From the NCBI GenBank assembly GCA_951217055.1, contig OX578281.1, positions 61,754,043-61,818,042 of the forward strand: DNA of 64,000 nucleotides. Reading direction: 5' to 3'. Shown piece after piece: positions 1 to 38,248 of this stretch. Position 1 is the stretch's first letter. The number at the start of each line of letters is the position of its first letter. The notes under the pieces are model-generated. The model was not told the origin of the DNA. It worked only from the letters and a program-made list of their open reading frames with translations, and did not search any database. This DNA is from Gerris lacustris. Lineage: Eukaryota; Arthropoda; Insecta; Hemiptera; Gerridae. Made by a program: the position numbers and the translations under genes.

Positions 1-553
1 ATACTAAAGATGACAACTAGTGGTACTAAAGATGACCACTAGAGATAATAAAGATGACCAGTAGTAAGGATTCTAATGTGCACTAGTCAAAAGTAACAAA
101 CATTAAGATTTACCGACATTTCGAAAAATATATTTCTTTCTTCAAAGTATAATAAGAATGGAATGACAGTAATATATAAAACTTTTTTATTTTAATTTTG
201 ACTGATCCTTGCTATCCACAAATTCCATTTAATATTAAATTAGAACAATTAAAACAAATAAGTTAAAATATTCTCATAAGAAAATCATTGTTTTTTTATT
301 AATTTGAAGATGAGGTATGTATATTTGTAGTAAGTTTTTGCCTACCTACTGGCGCCTCTACCGTCCTGAGCTGCAATTAAAAAGCCAAACCTTCTTGCCT
401 TTAAGACAAAAACTCTTTTAAAAACTGCTTTTTCCCCACTCCACCTTAATTATCCCTTGGTCTCTGATGTAGAGACGGTGCCGACACTCCTTTTTTACGA
501 AAAATCATAAAATTCCAAACCAATAAGTAATTAGTTATTATTTTATTGCCTCT

Positions 554-604
<51 letters not shown>

Positions 605-1624
605 GAACTTCTGACAACTATTAAATGTACTTTATACTGAAAGATAAAAAAAAGTACTTGGTAAAACACAAAATAATAAACTTAATAAGAAAAAGTTATT
701 TCGATTTTTTTTTTTTTTTTTTTTTATTAAAAAAATAAAAATGACGCATTTAATACTTTGAATAATGTCATGTTTGATTACAATCATCTAGTGTAAATAC
801 ATTTAATGTTTTTATGTCTAGTTTTTAAATATGTGATTAATAATTTCTAAGTTGGGCTGTTTAAAATGACGTAGTTGAGTTTCGTTGGATAATTGCTCTT
901 TGCCGTAATAAAAAGTAACTTTAAAATAAAACCTTTCAAAGTTAAAGATTATTACAAATTAATTGTTATTGCAATTAAAGTGTTGTATTCATAACTCTTT
1001 TTGTTCCTATTTTTTTCCATCTCTCTTTATCTTTTTTATGATTTTAAATTTTTTAAATAAAAAAATCACATCATTTGTATAATTAAAAAAAAATAAATGC
1101 ATAAAAGAATTATTAATATTGTTTATTAAAGAAGTAGATAGTAAATGTATTCACACAGGATAAAAAAATTAATTATTATATCATTAATATTGTTATTAAA
1201 GAAGTAGATAAAAATGTTCTGCACAACAGATATTCCATTACAGGTCAACTCAATATTAAACATTATTTATCTCATTTGAAGAAAAATCATTATTAATTTT
1301 ATAATTAGAGATGAAAGAAGAAACAGATAGAATATTGGACTTAATGCGTCCAAGAACTGCGTAGTCTTCAGTGGAGCAATTGCTCACCTCTATGTATTTA
1401 GAGGTGCATGGTAATCTTTTGTCCTCTCTTCTATTATAATTAATAATTTATAGAATTTGAGGATAGCTAATTACTTGTTCCGAAGCGTCGGAAAAACCAA
1501 CAATTTAATTATTACCTTTGACTGGTCCTTGCTATTCCCAAATTATATTTAATTGATAGTCAATATCCGTATAGTTATCTTTTTATTTTTTGCTTCCGAG
1601 CTTAACGAAGGTAACGGAAGCTAT

Positions 1625-2335
1625 ATGTACTAATATTCGTTATTATACTACTCGCTATTCTATACAGTTCGCTATTCAATTTCTCGTTATTATACTGATT
1701 GCTATCCTAACTACTCTCTATTCTACTACACGCTTTTCTAGTGTTTGCTATTCTACTGCTCGTTATTCCTGTTCGTTATTCTACTTCTCGTTATCAGACT
1801 GCTCGCTTTTCTAGTGTTTGCTATTCTACTGCTCGTTATTATACTGTTCGCTATCCTTCTGTTTGCTATTCTACTCCTCGCTATCCTATACAGTTCGCTA
1901 TTCTACTTCTCGTTATTATACTGCTTGCTATCCTACTACTCTCTATTCTACTGATCGCTCGTTACTTACTTTCTAGTGTTTGCTATTCTACTGCTCGTTA
2001 TCATACTGTTCGCTATCCTTCTGTTTGCTATTCTACTCCTCGCTATCCTATACTGTTTGCTATTCTACTCCTCGCTATCCTATACAGTTCGCTATTCTAT
2101 TTCTCGTTATTATACTGCTTGCTATCCTACTACTTTCTATTCTACTGCTCGCTTTTCTAGTGTTTGCTATTCTAATGCTCGTTATCATAATGTTTACTAT
2201 CCTACTACTTACTATTCTACTGCTCGCTATCCTGTTCGTCATCCTATACTACTCGCAATCCTTCTGTTCGCTATTTTAATGTTCACTATCATACTGGTTG
2301 CTATGCTCAATGTTTATTTAATTCTAATATTGTAA
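1625..2335. repeat. degenerate tandem array of ~12-13-bp units
   Basis: About 700 bases of gctattctactgctcgtta-type units, with larger blocks such as cgctatccttctgtttgcta repeated. All three plus frames are open for long stretches only because the unit lacks stops. The left flank tagaatttgaggatagc also flanks the 21.9-kb array. Confidence 0.85.
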
Positions 2336-3130
2336 TGTGTTGGGATTGGTTGTGGTTTTCTATTTAAAGTCTGTGAGTGATTCTATGTAATGTATGTTTA
2401 TATTGATTATGTGAGAAGATGAAACAGTCTATTTTACAGTGAGTCTCCGTGTAGGGGTGGTTTTCTCCAGGGCTTCCTATATGTCCAAGTCTTATATAGA
2501 GGGGTCGGTTTATTCAGATTATCCTGTGTAAGACTTCACCAGTTGCTCTATATATGGCAAGATGTTTCCCCCCTGGTCAGTGGGAAGGAGTGGGTCCTAG
2601 AAGAGTTATGTTCCCAGTGCGCCCTCACAGCGCCCCTGGGGCCTACTTGTTACCGAGACGGGCGCCATATCTCAACCCTCACTCTTATCAGATTCCCCAT
2701 TACCCGATCTAACGTAGTTTGAGTCGGACCTAGAAACCCTTCCTTATCTCGAGCACCTCGCATTAACCTAATCCTTAGACCGGCCACCTTCATATATTAA
2801 AAAACAGCCCTCGGAGAACCTAACCATCCCCCGATAACCTTCCCTAAGTACATTAAATAGATTAAGCACAGCTTCGACTCTAATCACTCCATTACCAATC
2901 TATCGACAGTATTATCTATACTTTCCATTAGATCCGTCTTCCTTTCCTAAACAACTCTATGTCATTTGAAGCTAAGTTAAATACAGAGAATGAATTCTTT
3001 ATCTATAGGGACTGATAAAAACAAAATTAAATTCAAAATGCTAAAATTTAATTTATTATGTATTCATGTTTGTTTCTATAGACAAATCAGTTTAATATTG
3101 AAATATTACAATATCAGAAGTCAGCGTCAT

Positions 3131-3140
<10 letters not shown>

Positions 3141-3201
<61 letters not shown>
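3141..3201. repeat. (TA)n tract
   Basis: About 60 bp of TA following acacacacatacat. Confidence 0.95.
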
Positions 3202-3203
<2 letters not shown>

Positions 3204-3308
3204 CTTTTATACTTTCTGGTTTTAAACTGCAAATTAAAAAGCGATTAAAAGAAAAAAAAAAAAACAGAACTAAAGTAAACGGAATGCTTAAGAAAAGAAA
3301 AAAAGAAA

Positions 3309-3421
<113 letters not shown>

Positions 3422-3902
3422 GCAGGTAGTTATTGGAATGATGTTATAAAAGTGCATCCTGTTGGTACTCTGATATGATAGAAATGAGATATTAAGCAGA
3501 CTATGTGAGTCTGGGAGCGTATGAACAAGGCTGGTTCAGTTGCAGCTAAAGAGTAATTATATGGGACCGCGGTGCATTATGCAACTTACCAGCTGCAACA
3601 AATGCAGTTCCTTATACACCTGTTGCACTTTATAACGGGTTCTAACATCTCTCACCAGCGCTATCTATACAGCAAACAATCTATACTAACTATCCATCTT
3701 TCTAATTTACTTTTTCATCTTTTTATTTTCTTTTATTTGTTTTTAAATTCTTTATTTTATTTCTATCTTTTTTAAATTTCTATAATATTCCTTTGATTTC
3801 TCATTTAATTTTATATTAAGTTATTAATTTATCCATTTGATTTGGTTTCTTTATTTTTATTATTAAATATTTTTATTTAGATGTCATGACAGGAGATCTT
3901 GT

Positions 3903-4230
<328 letters not shown>

Positions 4231-4971
4231 GATCTTGTTTCGATCCCTGGTCGTAATCGAATAATAAAATACAAGATCAAATAAAAGATCCTTATACATC
4301 GATACAGATACAACAAAAGATGTTTCTATAAACCCGTTATAAATCTGTCAATCATTTTGAAAAGTACTTTCATGTTTACAGTTGTAAAAATAAAGAAATA
4401 CAGCAATGATATATAAAATTATACCAGATTTCCCTCTATTAAATAGACAATTGTCGAAATGTACGTGATCTTGACGAATCAATTGTTTAAAATGTTTGTT
4501 GTTAACATTTTTATTTTGTTTTCCATTTTTGAAATTTTAGTTTGATTATATTTTCCATTTTGGAACTGCAATTTCTTTGTAATCTCCGTAAGTAAAATAG
4601 GTTGTTTTGAATGTAGCCAATTAATGGCTAGATTGGCAAGGTGCCAAAAAACATAAACACTTACTTATTTAATATAAGAACTTATTTAAAAATTAACTTA
4701 AAAATAACGTTATTATAATTGTTATTATTTCTGTAATCAGTTATTTATTTATTTTAAACATTATTTTTTATGTTACCTTTGGAGAAGGTGAGGAAAAGTA
4801 AAAAATCATTTTATAGACAATAAAAGAATTCATAATTAAGAAACCTATAAAGCATTTAATAAAAATAGAAGTCACTAATAACAATTCAAGTACTAATTAT
4901 TAGTTATGTTTAAAAAAAAAATTCTAATAGTATTTTTTTTTAATTTCCTTCGTATTGAAATCAAAATGTAC

Positions 4972-5208
4972 GGTACTTCTTTAGATTGTTACTCCTCTAT
5001 GTTTTATTTTAGAATATTAATGACTTTGACTAAATAACTATTAAGACAAAGGGATGTTTAGTCCAATATACTTTGTGACAAAGGAATATCACACTTCTGT
5101 TTTTATTAATAGAATAACAGTCTAAAGAAGAACATTCCGTACACCTTCTTTAGATTGTTACTTCCCTCTGTTATCTTTATAAGGGGAGTAACAATCTAAA
5201 GATGTGCC
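4972..5208 (+). mobile_element. four-armed MITE copy 2 (nearly complete)
   Basis: A 237-bp copy from GGTACTTCTTTAGATTG to CTAAAGATGTGCC. Four related arms (two forward TTCTTTAGATTGTTACT, two inverted) give two adjacent hairpins. It has no coding capacity. Confidence 0.88.
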
Positions 5209-5523
5209 AAATGTACATTTATAATGTGAACAAATAAATTCAACAAAACAGTTAAATGACAGGCGCTTTTAACGACTTTATAAATTCTTTGTTGTTGTTT
5301 ACTTTATTTCAAATTTAATCGCTAAAATTTATTGATTTGTCGGCTAATATTAACGATTTTTTTAAATTATCGACTGATTATTCCATTGTATAGGGAATTA
5401 TATAATCTGTGCGAATTTCATGTTTCTAGGTAGTCGGGAAGTGTGCCAATTTTAGTTTACAAAATTTGGAGACAAAAAAGATATAAGTCAAAGTACGTTA
5501 AACAGAAGCGTGTAAAAAAAAAA

Positions 5524-5712
5524 ATCAATTTCTTTCTTAATACATGTCTACTTATAACGGATAATTAATTAAAAATTAAAAAATAAATCAATTTATTTCT
5601 TAATACATGTCTACTTATAACGGATAATTAATTATAAATTAAAAAATAAATCAATTTCTTTCTTAATACATGTCTACTTATAACGGATAATTAATTATAA
5701 ATTAAAAAATAA
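5524..5712. repeat. 62-bp tandem triplicate
   Basis: Three copies, period 62, of tttcttaatacatgtctact plus tataacggataattaatta. Confidence 0.9.
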
Positions 5713-6593
5713 AAAGTGCATTGAGCTCCGTACAATTTAATTTATATAAACTATTTTATTAGTAATGTCTTTTGATAAGAAGTGAACGAACTTAAAAACA
5801 AATTAATTTGCTTCGTAGAATAATTTTTCACTGACTTCTCCACGTTGCATTCGTAATAAGTTTTATTGCAACTATAAAATGCAAGTTTTTTATTGTTTAT
5901 TATATTCATTTCGAGTGTAATAAACCCGTCAGACCTGATATAAGTGGTGAAGATGTGATTGTTATATATAGTTTCATGTATAATTCGCATAATGAGAGTG
6001 CGGAGTAACGATGTCTGGGATCATTATCGCTGCTATGATTCTTAACAAGCTCATTGCTCATTTTTACTGGCAGCAGTGCCTCTGTAAAATACACTTCATT
6101 ACCTCTGTTTAATCATTATGCTATTTTTTTTTACAAATTAACAGACTGTTAATAAGAGATTTTGTTCGTTTATGAAAAAAAAGAAGAAACCGAAAATCAT
6201 CTTTATCTCCAGTAGGAAGAAAAAAATGTCTTCTGTCAAAAATTTGACAGAAGAAGTAAAACCAGGGAGAAAAAGAAGGATTGCCAACTTAATGATTTTA
6301 TAAATAGTAGAGAATGAATTGCTAATGTAGTGAAGTTGTTGAAATCAGGTTGGCGACACTGCTTTTTCGACCTTATTTGTAATTTGAGCTTATCATTGTT
6401 TAAACCTGCACCTAAATAACCTTATAACTGATTTTAATTGCAATTTATTTATTTTTAATATTGAATCTCTTATATCTGCTATTAAAAGTGCTAACAATAA
6501 TTTATAGAAGTTCAGTAAAGCCGATTTGTTTATTACCAATATAACGTATGCATGATTTTGTTTTTTCTCTTTACTGGTGATAAAGTATTGTAT

Positions 6594-6742
6594 GTACCTC
6601 GGGAGTAAAGTGCTATAATTCCCCTCGCGATAATTATCTCCCTCGGCTGCGCCTCGGGATTTAGGGATCATGGTTCCTTCGGCTTTGCCTCAAGAACCAA
6701 CTTCGCTCAGGGAATAATGGCTTACTTTACTCCCCAGGTGCA
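6594..6742. mobile_element. 149-bp TIR element (MITE)
   Basis: Left gtacctcgggagtaaagtgc and right ggcttactttactccccagg are inverted. The interior has cggctgcgcctcggg and cggctttgcctcaag variants. Confidence 0.65.
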
Positions 6743-7327
6743 TAAATAACTATTTAATATTTATTTTTTTGGAAAAAAAATTCCATATTACGTTCATTCT
6801 AAGTATAAAAATTAACCATTTTGAATTGTTAACGGTAAAAAAAAAAAAATAAATAAATAAAATGCAAATTAATTAATAAAATAGGTTGAAAACCATATTT
6901 ATTTAATTAAATGTTATACACTAATACTTAATGCTCCAAATATAATAAAAGAAAATATAAGAAAATTTCTTCACCGCCAGTAAGAGTGGTTAAAGTTTGT
7001 AGGCACAAGCGAACATGGTTTGCCGATCTTGGTTCGCAAGAACCATGTTCGTTCTAAGTTCGTGACGAACATGGTCACCAACTTCTGATTGGAACTCGGT
7101 TCGCCGAACTGAGATCGGCTAACCGCAAAACAATATCGTTGTGAAAGTGCGGAAGTAAACAATTATAAAGTTTTAATATATCGTTAGAATTTTACTCTAC
7201 ATTTCATTATTTTGTTTAATTTTTTTATAAATTTACTTTTTTTAAAAAAAAAATTATATTAATTATCTATTTAAGAATTTGGTGATATGTTAAATTCTAA
7301 TGTTTATTTTTTAACTTTCTGTTACAG

Positions 7328-30782
<23,455 letters not shown>

Positions 30783-30812
30783 CATTGGCATCACCCGCAC
30801 GCTTAGTCACCG

Positions 30813-30818
30813 GTGAGT
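30813..30818 (+). other. nub: candidate splice donor beyond the annotated nub stop
   Basis: The sequence cCG|gtgagt matches the donor consensus and follows an open, coding-like frame. If used, exon h would end at 30812 with one leftover base. One phase-compatible acceptor downstream is tttttccaatttcag at 31641-31655, which would give a short tail (GNFF then stop at 31667-31669) followed by AT-rich 3' UTR. This is inference; no transcript evidence is available. Confidence 0.4.
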
Positions 30819-32661
30819 ACGTCGTCTCGACACACTCAGGCGGGCGTACATATCTCAAACAATCGACACTTCATACTTCAAACCATTCCGCATCTTCACA
30901 CCAATCAGTTTTAAATTTTACAGCAGGAGGAAAAATATAAATTTCACTGATATAAAAAGAAAGCCCCTTTATAAAATCAGTAAGATACAGTTGTTTTTAA
31001 CAAGATTTAGTGGAATTTGATAACACATAAAACTTAAAGAGGGAAATTTATCAATATTTTGTCAATAACTAATCAATCTATTGACAATACTTGATCAATC
31101 TATTGTCAATACTTGATCAATCAATTGTCAATGCAATTCTATTCCAACTACCTTCTTAATTTAGTAATAATCAGTTAACAGCTAGAATTGTTTTTCTTAA
31201 CAATAAAATTATAATTTTTCCTCTTTAACTTTTCAACATTTCTCAGATAAAGTTGATTCCGTAAACAAAAATGTGTTAAAAATAAAACAAATTATACATA
31301 ATTTATTATTATCTCTATTGGCGTGTCTAACAATAAAACAAATGTTTTGTCGTATTTGTTTGCTGTCATTAAAAAAAATGGCACATTATAACTACAGGGA
31401 TTATTAAAAGAAAAAAAAAGTATAATACATCTATATTTAACTAAATAAAAAAAATTATATTATTTTTTTGTAAATTTTTGTTTATAAGAATTTTATTTGT
31501 AATAATTAATATTGTTTGTAATCCTTATAACTGTACATAAATCCAAAATAATTATTTTTAAAAAAAATAACAGTTTAATTATATTAAACGATTATGATAG
31601 TTTTCCTGAAAGTAATATTTGTAAATATATAATGATTTGTTTTTTCCAATTTCAGGAAATTTCTTTTGAATTTATTTAAACATATAATATATGAATATAT
31701 TCTTCTTTATTTAAAAAAAATCATGTTTGTGTGTAGTAATTTTTATTAAAAATAAATTATCTTTTCTAAAAAAAAAAAAATAAGGAAACATTTATTCTAA
31801 AAAAAATAAGGGGCTTACAATAGAACCCTGAGACAACCCCAAACAAAATTAATATCTTTTTTTTTTAAGTACAAAAATAAATATATGTAATCCATACTTA
31901 TATAAGTATTAAAATAAATTGTTATTTTTTAATCGAAGACTGTTGGTTTTATTATTTTTTTCAATTAATATTTAATTAGATCATTTTCTTTGTGTTTTTT
32001 TTGTAATTTGATTATAAATGATCAAATTTTGAAGTAAACTTAATGAACTTAGTGATTTAAATAAGAAAACTGTATTTTACTGTATATGAAAAACAAATTC
32101 AGGGGGCATAAAAAGTAACAAATAATTAATTAATTAATTATAGACAAATAAAAATATTAACACTGTGTGTAAAATTAAAAGTAGAAATTTAAAATATTTA
32201 AAACAAAATTGAAGTCTAGTAAACACTGGGATTTTTGGTTTTGAATTCATTAATGTGAATTGATAATGGGATTTCTTTACTCGACCCTTTCATTAAGTCC
32301 TTTAATTAAGTACTTAATTGTTGACTTAACCATGCAAATCTAAACAAAGAATCCCAGTGTGTACTACACTTAAGAGGTAAACTTCAACAACAAAATAGAT
32401 ATAAACAAACAAAGAAGTATATATATCAATAAATATATATGTATATATATACATATAAATAGTATATATAATATATATATATATTTATCATAATGAAAAT
32501 ATATATTATATATGTAATAAAAATGTATACTATATTTTAAATGTTGTATTAGATAAAAAAAAAGTAAATTGATAACATATATTATATATATATATATTTA
32601 AGTTATACAAGTAAGAAATAAAAAACATGTAAATAGCATTGTGTATAGATTTATATAAATA

Positions 32662-32773
<112 letters not shown>

Positions 32774-33726
32774 CATTATATATAGTATGTTTAAGTATTA
32801 TTATTAGTATTGTATGAAATAATTAATTCGAGGGCATATTTATAAACAATGAAATAAAATAATATTAACAAAAAGAAAAACCTATGAAAATTATGAATGT
32901 ATATACATTAATTATGGTAAATTTTGTTTTATATATGATGTCCTAGTAGATGGAGTTGTACAATTTATATGAACACTGTAAATGATGTGTTTATTTTTAA
33001 ATATATATTTTTTTTACATTTTTCAAAATTAAAATACAAAAATATTTTTACAATGTTTATCTGCGTTAATAGTTTCACTGTCTTACCTTCTATTTTTTAA
33101 AGATAATACATTTTTTGAAAATTTAAATTTAAAATATATTTTTAAATTTAAAAATAAAACTTTTTATCTTTTTACCTTCTTCTTAAATTATAACATTTAC
33201 TATTTTTGTCTCTGATCAGTTTTACAAATCTAATTATTCAAGGTGATTTTAAAATATAAATTAATAAAACTTATATTTATAAAATTCAAATTCTATCTTT
33301 GATTAAAGACAGATTTACAAAATCCTTGGTATTATTTGTTTATTCTTTATCTTTGGTTATTTGTTTGAAATAATACAAATTAAAATGATCTATTACTATA
33401 AAAGCATCAACATTTTTGTTTTTTTATAATGAGACTGGCAGGACTTATTCGTAATGTCAGCAAAATTGATCAGCTTATCACCATAGAGCCACAATTTCTA
33501 ATTTTTAATACTCCACACGAGATTGCCTGATTAAGTATCATTTATTTGTTTAAAATTTTCCTTTTTTTTCTTTATTTTTGAGATAGTAAGACAAAATTTG
33601 GTGTTTTGAATCCAAGATTCTGTGAAATTTACTCAAATTAAATAAAACTCAGAAACAAAATGAAAATGTAAAAGAATAAGAAAAAGACAATAACTATTGA
33701 TGAATGGAGGTGGTTAGAGGTAGTTA

Positions 33727-33954
33727 GGCACTTCTTTAGTCTGTTACTCCCCTTCTAAAAAAATAGAGGGAAGTAACAATCTAAAGAAGGTGTACGAAAT
33801 GTTCTTATTTAGACTGTTACTCTCCTTATCAAAACAGAAGTGGGATATTCCTTTGTCCCAAAGTATATTGGACTAAGCATCCCTTTTATAAAGTAATTTA
33901 GTCAGTCATTTTCATTCTAAAACAACATAAGGGAGTAACAATTTAAAGAAGTTC
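33727..33954 (-). mobile_element. four-armed MITE copy 7
   Basis: An inverted copy from GGCACTTCTTTAGTCTG to TTTAAAGAAGTTC. Confidence 0.86.
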
Positions 33955-35462
33955 AAGTAGTTAAAGGTGGTAACTTCATCCAACAAGTAGTTATTGTTGG
34001 ATGAAAGTTGGTTCTAATTACTCCATTCATTTTTAGCTATTGTAGTATTTTATCAATTAACTGGTTTTATTTTGCTCTTTAATTTTTCATTGTTTCAATA
34101 ATAACACAATTATTTATACTGGTAATGTTCATTTGTAGAAACAATAGTGAACTTTTTCAATAACTTATTTTTTATTAAGTTGATTGTATCTAACTAGACT
34201 TTGCAAAGTTAAACTCACATTGAATAAAACTTGAAGAACAAAACTTGATCCGTTAATTGTTAAAATAATAACTTTTAACATTATAACCGATAAAGTTGGT
34301 TCTTTGACTTGAATTCAGTTTTATTTTTGAACTGTTCAGTTATTTAAAAGTTAATTACAATTTATTAGTTAATAATCGTTAAAATCAGAAGGAGCAAATA
34401 TTTAAATAAGCTCTGGTCGCTATTAATTCACTTATGATAAAACCATTCAAATGATCAAAACTGATCAGTAATTAAATATAATTTTCAGTTATATTTCCTA
34501 GTTTTTTTTTTTTAAATATAATAGCCTGGTCAATTTAATGATACATTTTTGTTTTAATTTAATTTAGTTCGCCAATTTAATTCTATGATTTTATGAAGGT
34601 AAAATAATGATAAATCAAACAAATCGAAAGATATCACTGATCAGTAAAAAGTTTTTACTATATTGACTGATCCTCAAACTACCCTTATCTTTTTCCACAT
34701 CATGATCAATAATTAACTTTTTAATTTTTGCAAAATATTTGTATTAATTATGTCTTTAATTATGTCTTTGATCATTGATTTTTTTTGGAAATAATTAAAA
34801 GTTAAAAATAATAAGAATTAATAATTGTATATATTGGAACACACAATTATAAATGGACAGCATATAAAAAAGCAAACTTTACCACAAATTAATTTTAGGG
34901 AAGAATTATCAACAAAATCAATAAACAAAATGAAAATTTATAATATCTTTGTATATTTATTGTCATATCCCCTCCCTAGATTTTTCCATTTCCCTTACAT
35001 CATTGATAAACTTGTTTTATGACCTTTAGGGTTATATAATAGTTTCTTATTTATTTTCATCTTTTCCCCCATTATCTTTAATTTTGTATTTATTATTATT
35101 TATTTATTTATATAGTTTCATTATTAATACACACAAAATAAATAGAAATTATGTAATCAATGTATATATAGTCATGTGTATTTTTTTAAGTTTTATTATT
35201 ATTTTTATGTCGGAACAAATTAAATTTTTTTTTAAACGTGCAGATTTTTTTAAAATAAAAAAATTAGAACAATATGCAAATTTCTTTGATTTTTTTTTTT
35301 CAATTATACGATGACACTATTACTTATATGTCAGAGAAAGTGGACAAGTTTAAGTTAATAATTTTCAATGAAGATTTGTGACTATAGTCATATGTATTAT
35401 TAGCTACGGCAGTTAATAAGTGAATTCTAAGATTGAATTTTGAAGTAATTGATATTTTAAGT

Positions 35463-35535
35463 TATCCCTGCAAGATTTGAACCCGGTACCTCCAGAATTT
35501 CAGACTGACACTCTATCTACTCTGCTAAGATTCAT
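35463..35535 (-). repeat. degenerate tRNA-like sequence
   Basis: Minus-strand ttagcagagtagatagagtg (A-box-like), an anticodon-type loop CTGAAAT and cgggttcaaatc (B-box-like) are in tRNA order. The acceptor stem does not pair, so it is a pseudo-tRNA or SINE head. Confidence 0.45.
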
Positions 35536-36416
35536 TTTCGATTTGATGCCTCTCAAAATGAAAACTTAAACCTTCCGCTATAAATATATAACTTTTATAA
35601 ATCATTTGAATTTATTTAAAATTGTTTCATTATAGCTTTCACTGAAACATCATCCTTTGAATAACTTAAATAAATCCACATCTAATTAAATCTGTTAACT
35701 TTTTTTAATAAAAGCAAAAAGCTTTAGAAATTATAACTCATCCATAGGATTATAGGATATACCTAACTAAACATCCTGTTAAGGACATACATAAGATACC
35801 CTTAACTCGATGTCTATAGGATACCCTTAATTGGACATCCCGTTCAGGATATCCATAGGACATCCTTAGGATGACCCAATGAGGCCTCAGGGGATAAAAC
35901 CATAGGGGAACTCATGGACCAACAATTGTGGACAGGATAAAATCAGGACAAAAGGATATCCCTAGGATGTCTTTTGGATCAGTTGTGCTACTTGGGATGT
36001 TGCTGGTAAAAAAGGCCGCACTGGGGCGCTGGTAAAGTTCTGCATACACTAGAGGCAGAGCAGGCCTCATCGCATTTTATAGGAGGATTTCGTTTCAGTC
36101 ATTAACGAGGATTAAATGGGTACGGAATGATTCTGTTTAACCTATATAAAATGGATAGGCAGGAAATTCTTCTCAATGAAGAAACGAAACATGCTGACAT
36201 TACTACTCTTTTTCTATTCTGGCTGTGTTAACTACACCTTGTTAAAAAACGATTTAAAATTTCATATTTTGATTGTTTAAAATTTGAATTATCTAAGCAC
36301 AAGTTATAAATAGGGTTTGTATCAATTTAAAGAAAAAAAAAAAATGATTACTGGCCAAACATCAGAACATTATTTCTAAACAATACATCATTCATTGTTA
36401 GTAAAACAACTTATAG

Positions 36417-36664
36417 GGCTCTTCTTTAGAATGTTACTCCCCTTTTAAAGAAAACAGAGGGGAGTAACAATCTAAAAGAACAATTATTAAATTTAAGTGT
36501 ACAGAATGTTCTTCTTTAGACCGTTTCTCCCCTTATAAAAACACAAATGTGATATTCCTTTGTTCCAAAGTACAATGGACTGAACATCATTTTGTCTTAA
36601 TAGTTATTTAGTTGAAGTCATTTATATTCTAAAGCCAGATAGGGGAGTAACAATCTAAAGAAGT
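36417..36664 (-). mobile_element. four-armed MITE copy 8
   Basis: An inverted copy; ends TAACAATCTAAAGAAGT and carries a short extra insertion (aacaattattaaatttaag) near 36480. Confidence 0.85.
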
Positions 36665-36872
36665 ATTACTTATGGTTAATTAGAGAAATGAATAACAGAA
36701 TGATTTTAATCTCTATGGCCGAGTATATTTTTCACTGTTCTGACCCCTTTTCTGTAATTCAAATTTCATTTTAAAATTGCTTAAAAGACACTAAATTTTG
36801 TGGAACAAGTATGATTGATTTTTCTTTTTATGTTGTTGGCCTTTTTCAGGGTTTATTTTATAATATAATATT

Positions 36873-37032
36873 TTTGGGGGCCGCTTACCAAAGGAAATCG
36901 ATGAGCAAAAAAAAAAAAAAAAAACCTCTTGCGTTCAGGATTGGGGGCCCCCCTCGACGTTGGTGCAAGGATAGTGATTCCAGTTATTTCTGGATTTGGG
37001 GGGCCCCCCGCGGGCCCATAGTTACGCCACTG
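36873..37032. mobile_element. hAT-like element fragment (GGGCCC family)
   Basis: Ends gggcccatagttacgccact plus g, the reverse complement of the 51620 terminus. The left end is a worn gggggccgcttaccaa. Short ORFs on both strands are by-products of its G/C-rich sequence. Confidence 0.6.
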
Positions 37033-38248
37033 GTAACAATCCTTTTTCAATAGAATAAAGTGAAACAGAAAGCCTCTTCACAAAATGAATGTATCATAAG
37101 TCCTGGAAAAACGTTACCGAGATATTCATTAACTTTCGCAGAACATGACTCTCTTTGACAGTCCATTGATAAGTTTTAAATCAATTTACCTTAAAAAATA
37201 AATAAATAATAATCACAACATCTGTAAGGAAAGAACGTAATTAGTAATAATATTGCCCATTGTTTAAATTAAATAAAACAAAATTAAAAAAAAAAAATCT
37301 GCACTAAAAATAAAAATCCTATAAAATAAATTATTATCAATTTAACAAAATAGAATTCAGTTTTTATTCTTTTAGTCCACTTTGTTATTAATTAGGAATT
37401 TTATATAATATATTTTGTGTATTGTATTATATTATTTTTATTTATTGTTATTTTTATTCATTTACAAGGCTAGTTAAATATCAAGAAGTGAATTTATAAA
37501 TACATTTCATTTTTTTTTAATCACATTTTAGTTTTTATTCGTGTAATTTATTGATAATATAAATATATTAAAATAAATAATAAATATATATATAAAAAAA
37601 TGAAAATTAACTAAACATAATGGTATTATTTAGTCCGAGTTAACCTTTGATGATTTTTAATTGTTTTTTGTGTAAAAATTTGAAATTTTTATTTATTTTC
37701 ACTTCTATCTTTTTTTGTAATTTTGGTCTTCTGATAACATGAAAAAGTATTATTCAATTTTTTCCCCTACTAATTTTTATTTCCTACTTAATAAATCAAA
37801 ATAAATATATCTGATAATTTTCATTATATTTTAATGTTCATGCTTTTTGTTAAAAAAAAAGAAAGTAAGTTTGAATCCTTAAAAAAAACAATAATATTAA
37901 TTAAAATATGCAATATAAAATTTTCATACTAATTCATTAAACAATATGAATAATAAATTGTTGCTTTTTGGAGTTGGTACTTGGATGCATACAACACTAG
38001 AACTGTAATAAAGTTATTTGATGTATAGAATTAATTTATATTTACTTTTTTTGGATCCTCTTCGACCTTGCCGTGTCGAAACAAACCAAAAATATTTCCA
38101 ATATCCTCTGTTCAGTGACAGAAACAAGAGTACCTTGGAAGGATATTTCTCTCTGGGCCAGGGTAGATAAATATGATGTCCATCCACATGGTGATTTTCC
38201 TTCCTCTAGGTCTTCTACCTTCAAGTCTGGCTTCTAGGGATCTGTTAG

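Noticed and set aside
1590..2335. Several overlapping ORFs with ARYYTVRYPS-type repeats
   Set aside because: Degenerate 12-13-bp tandem array, open in several frames at once.
35463..35535. A possible tRNA-Phe gene on the minus strand
   Set aside because: A and B boxes and the GAA loop are present but the acceptor and T stems do not pair, so it is recorded only as a tRNA-like repeat.
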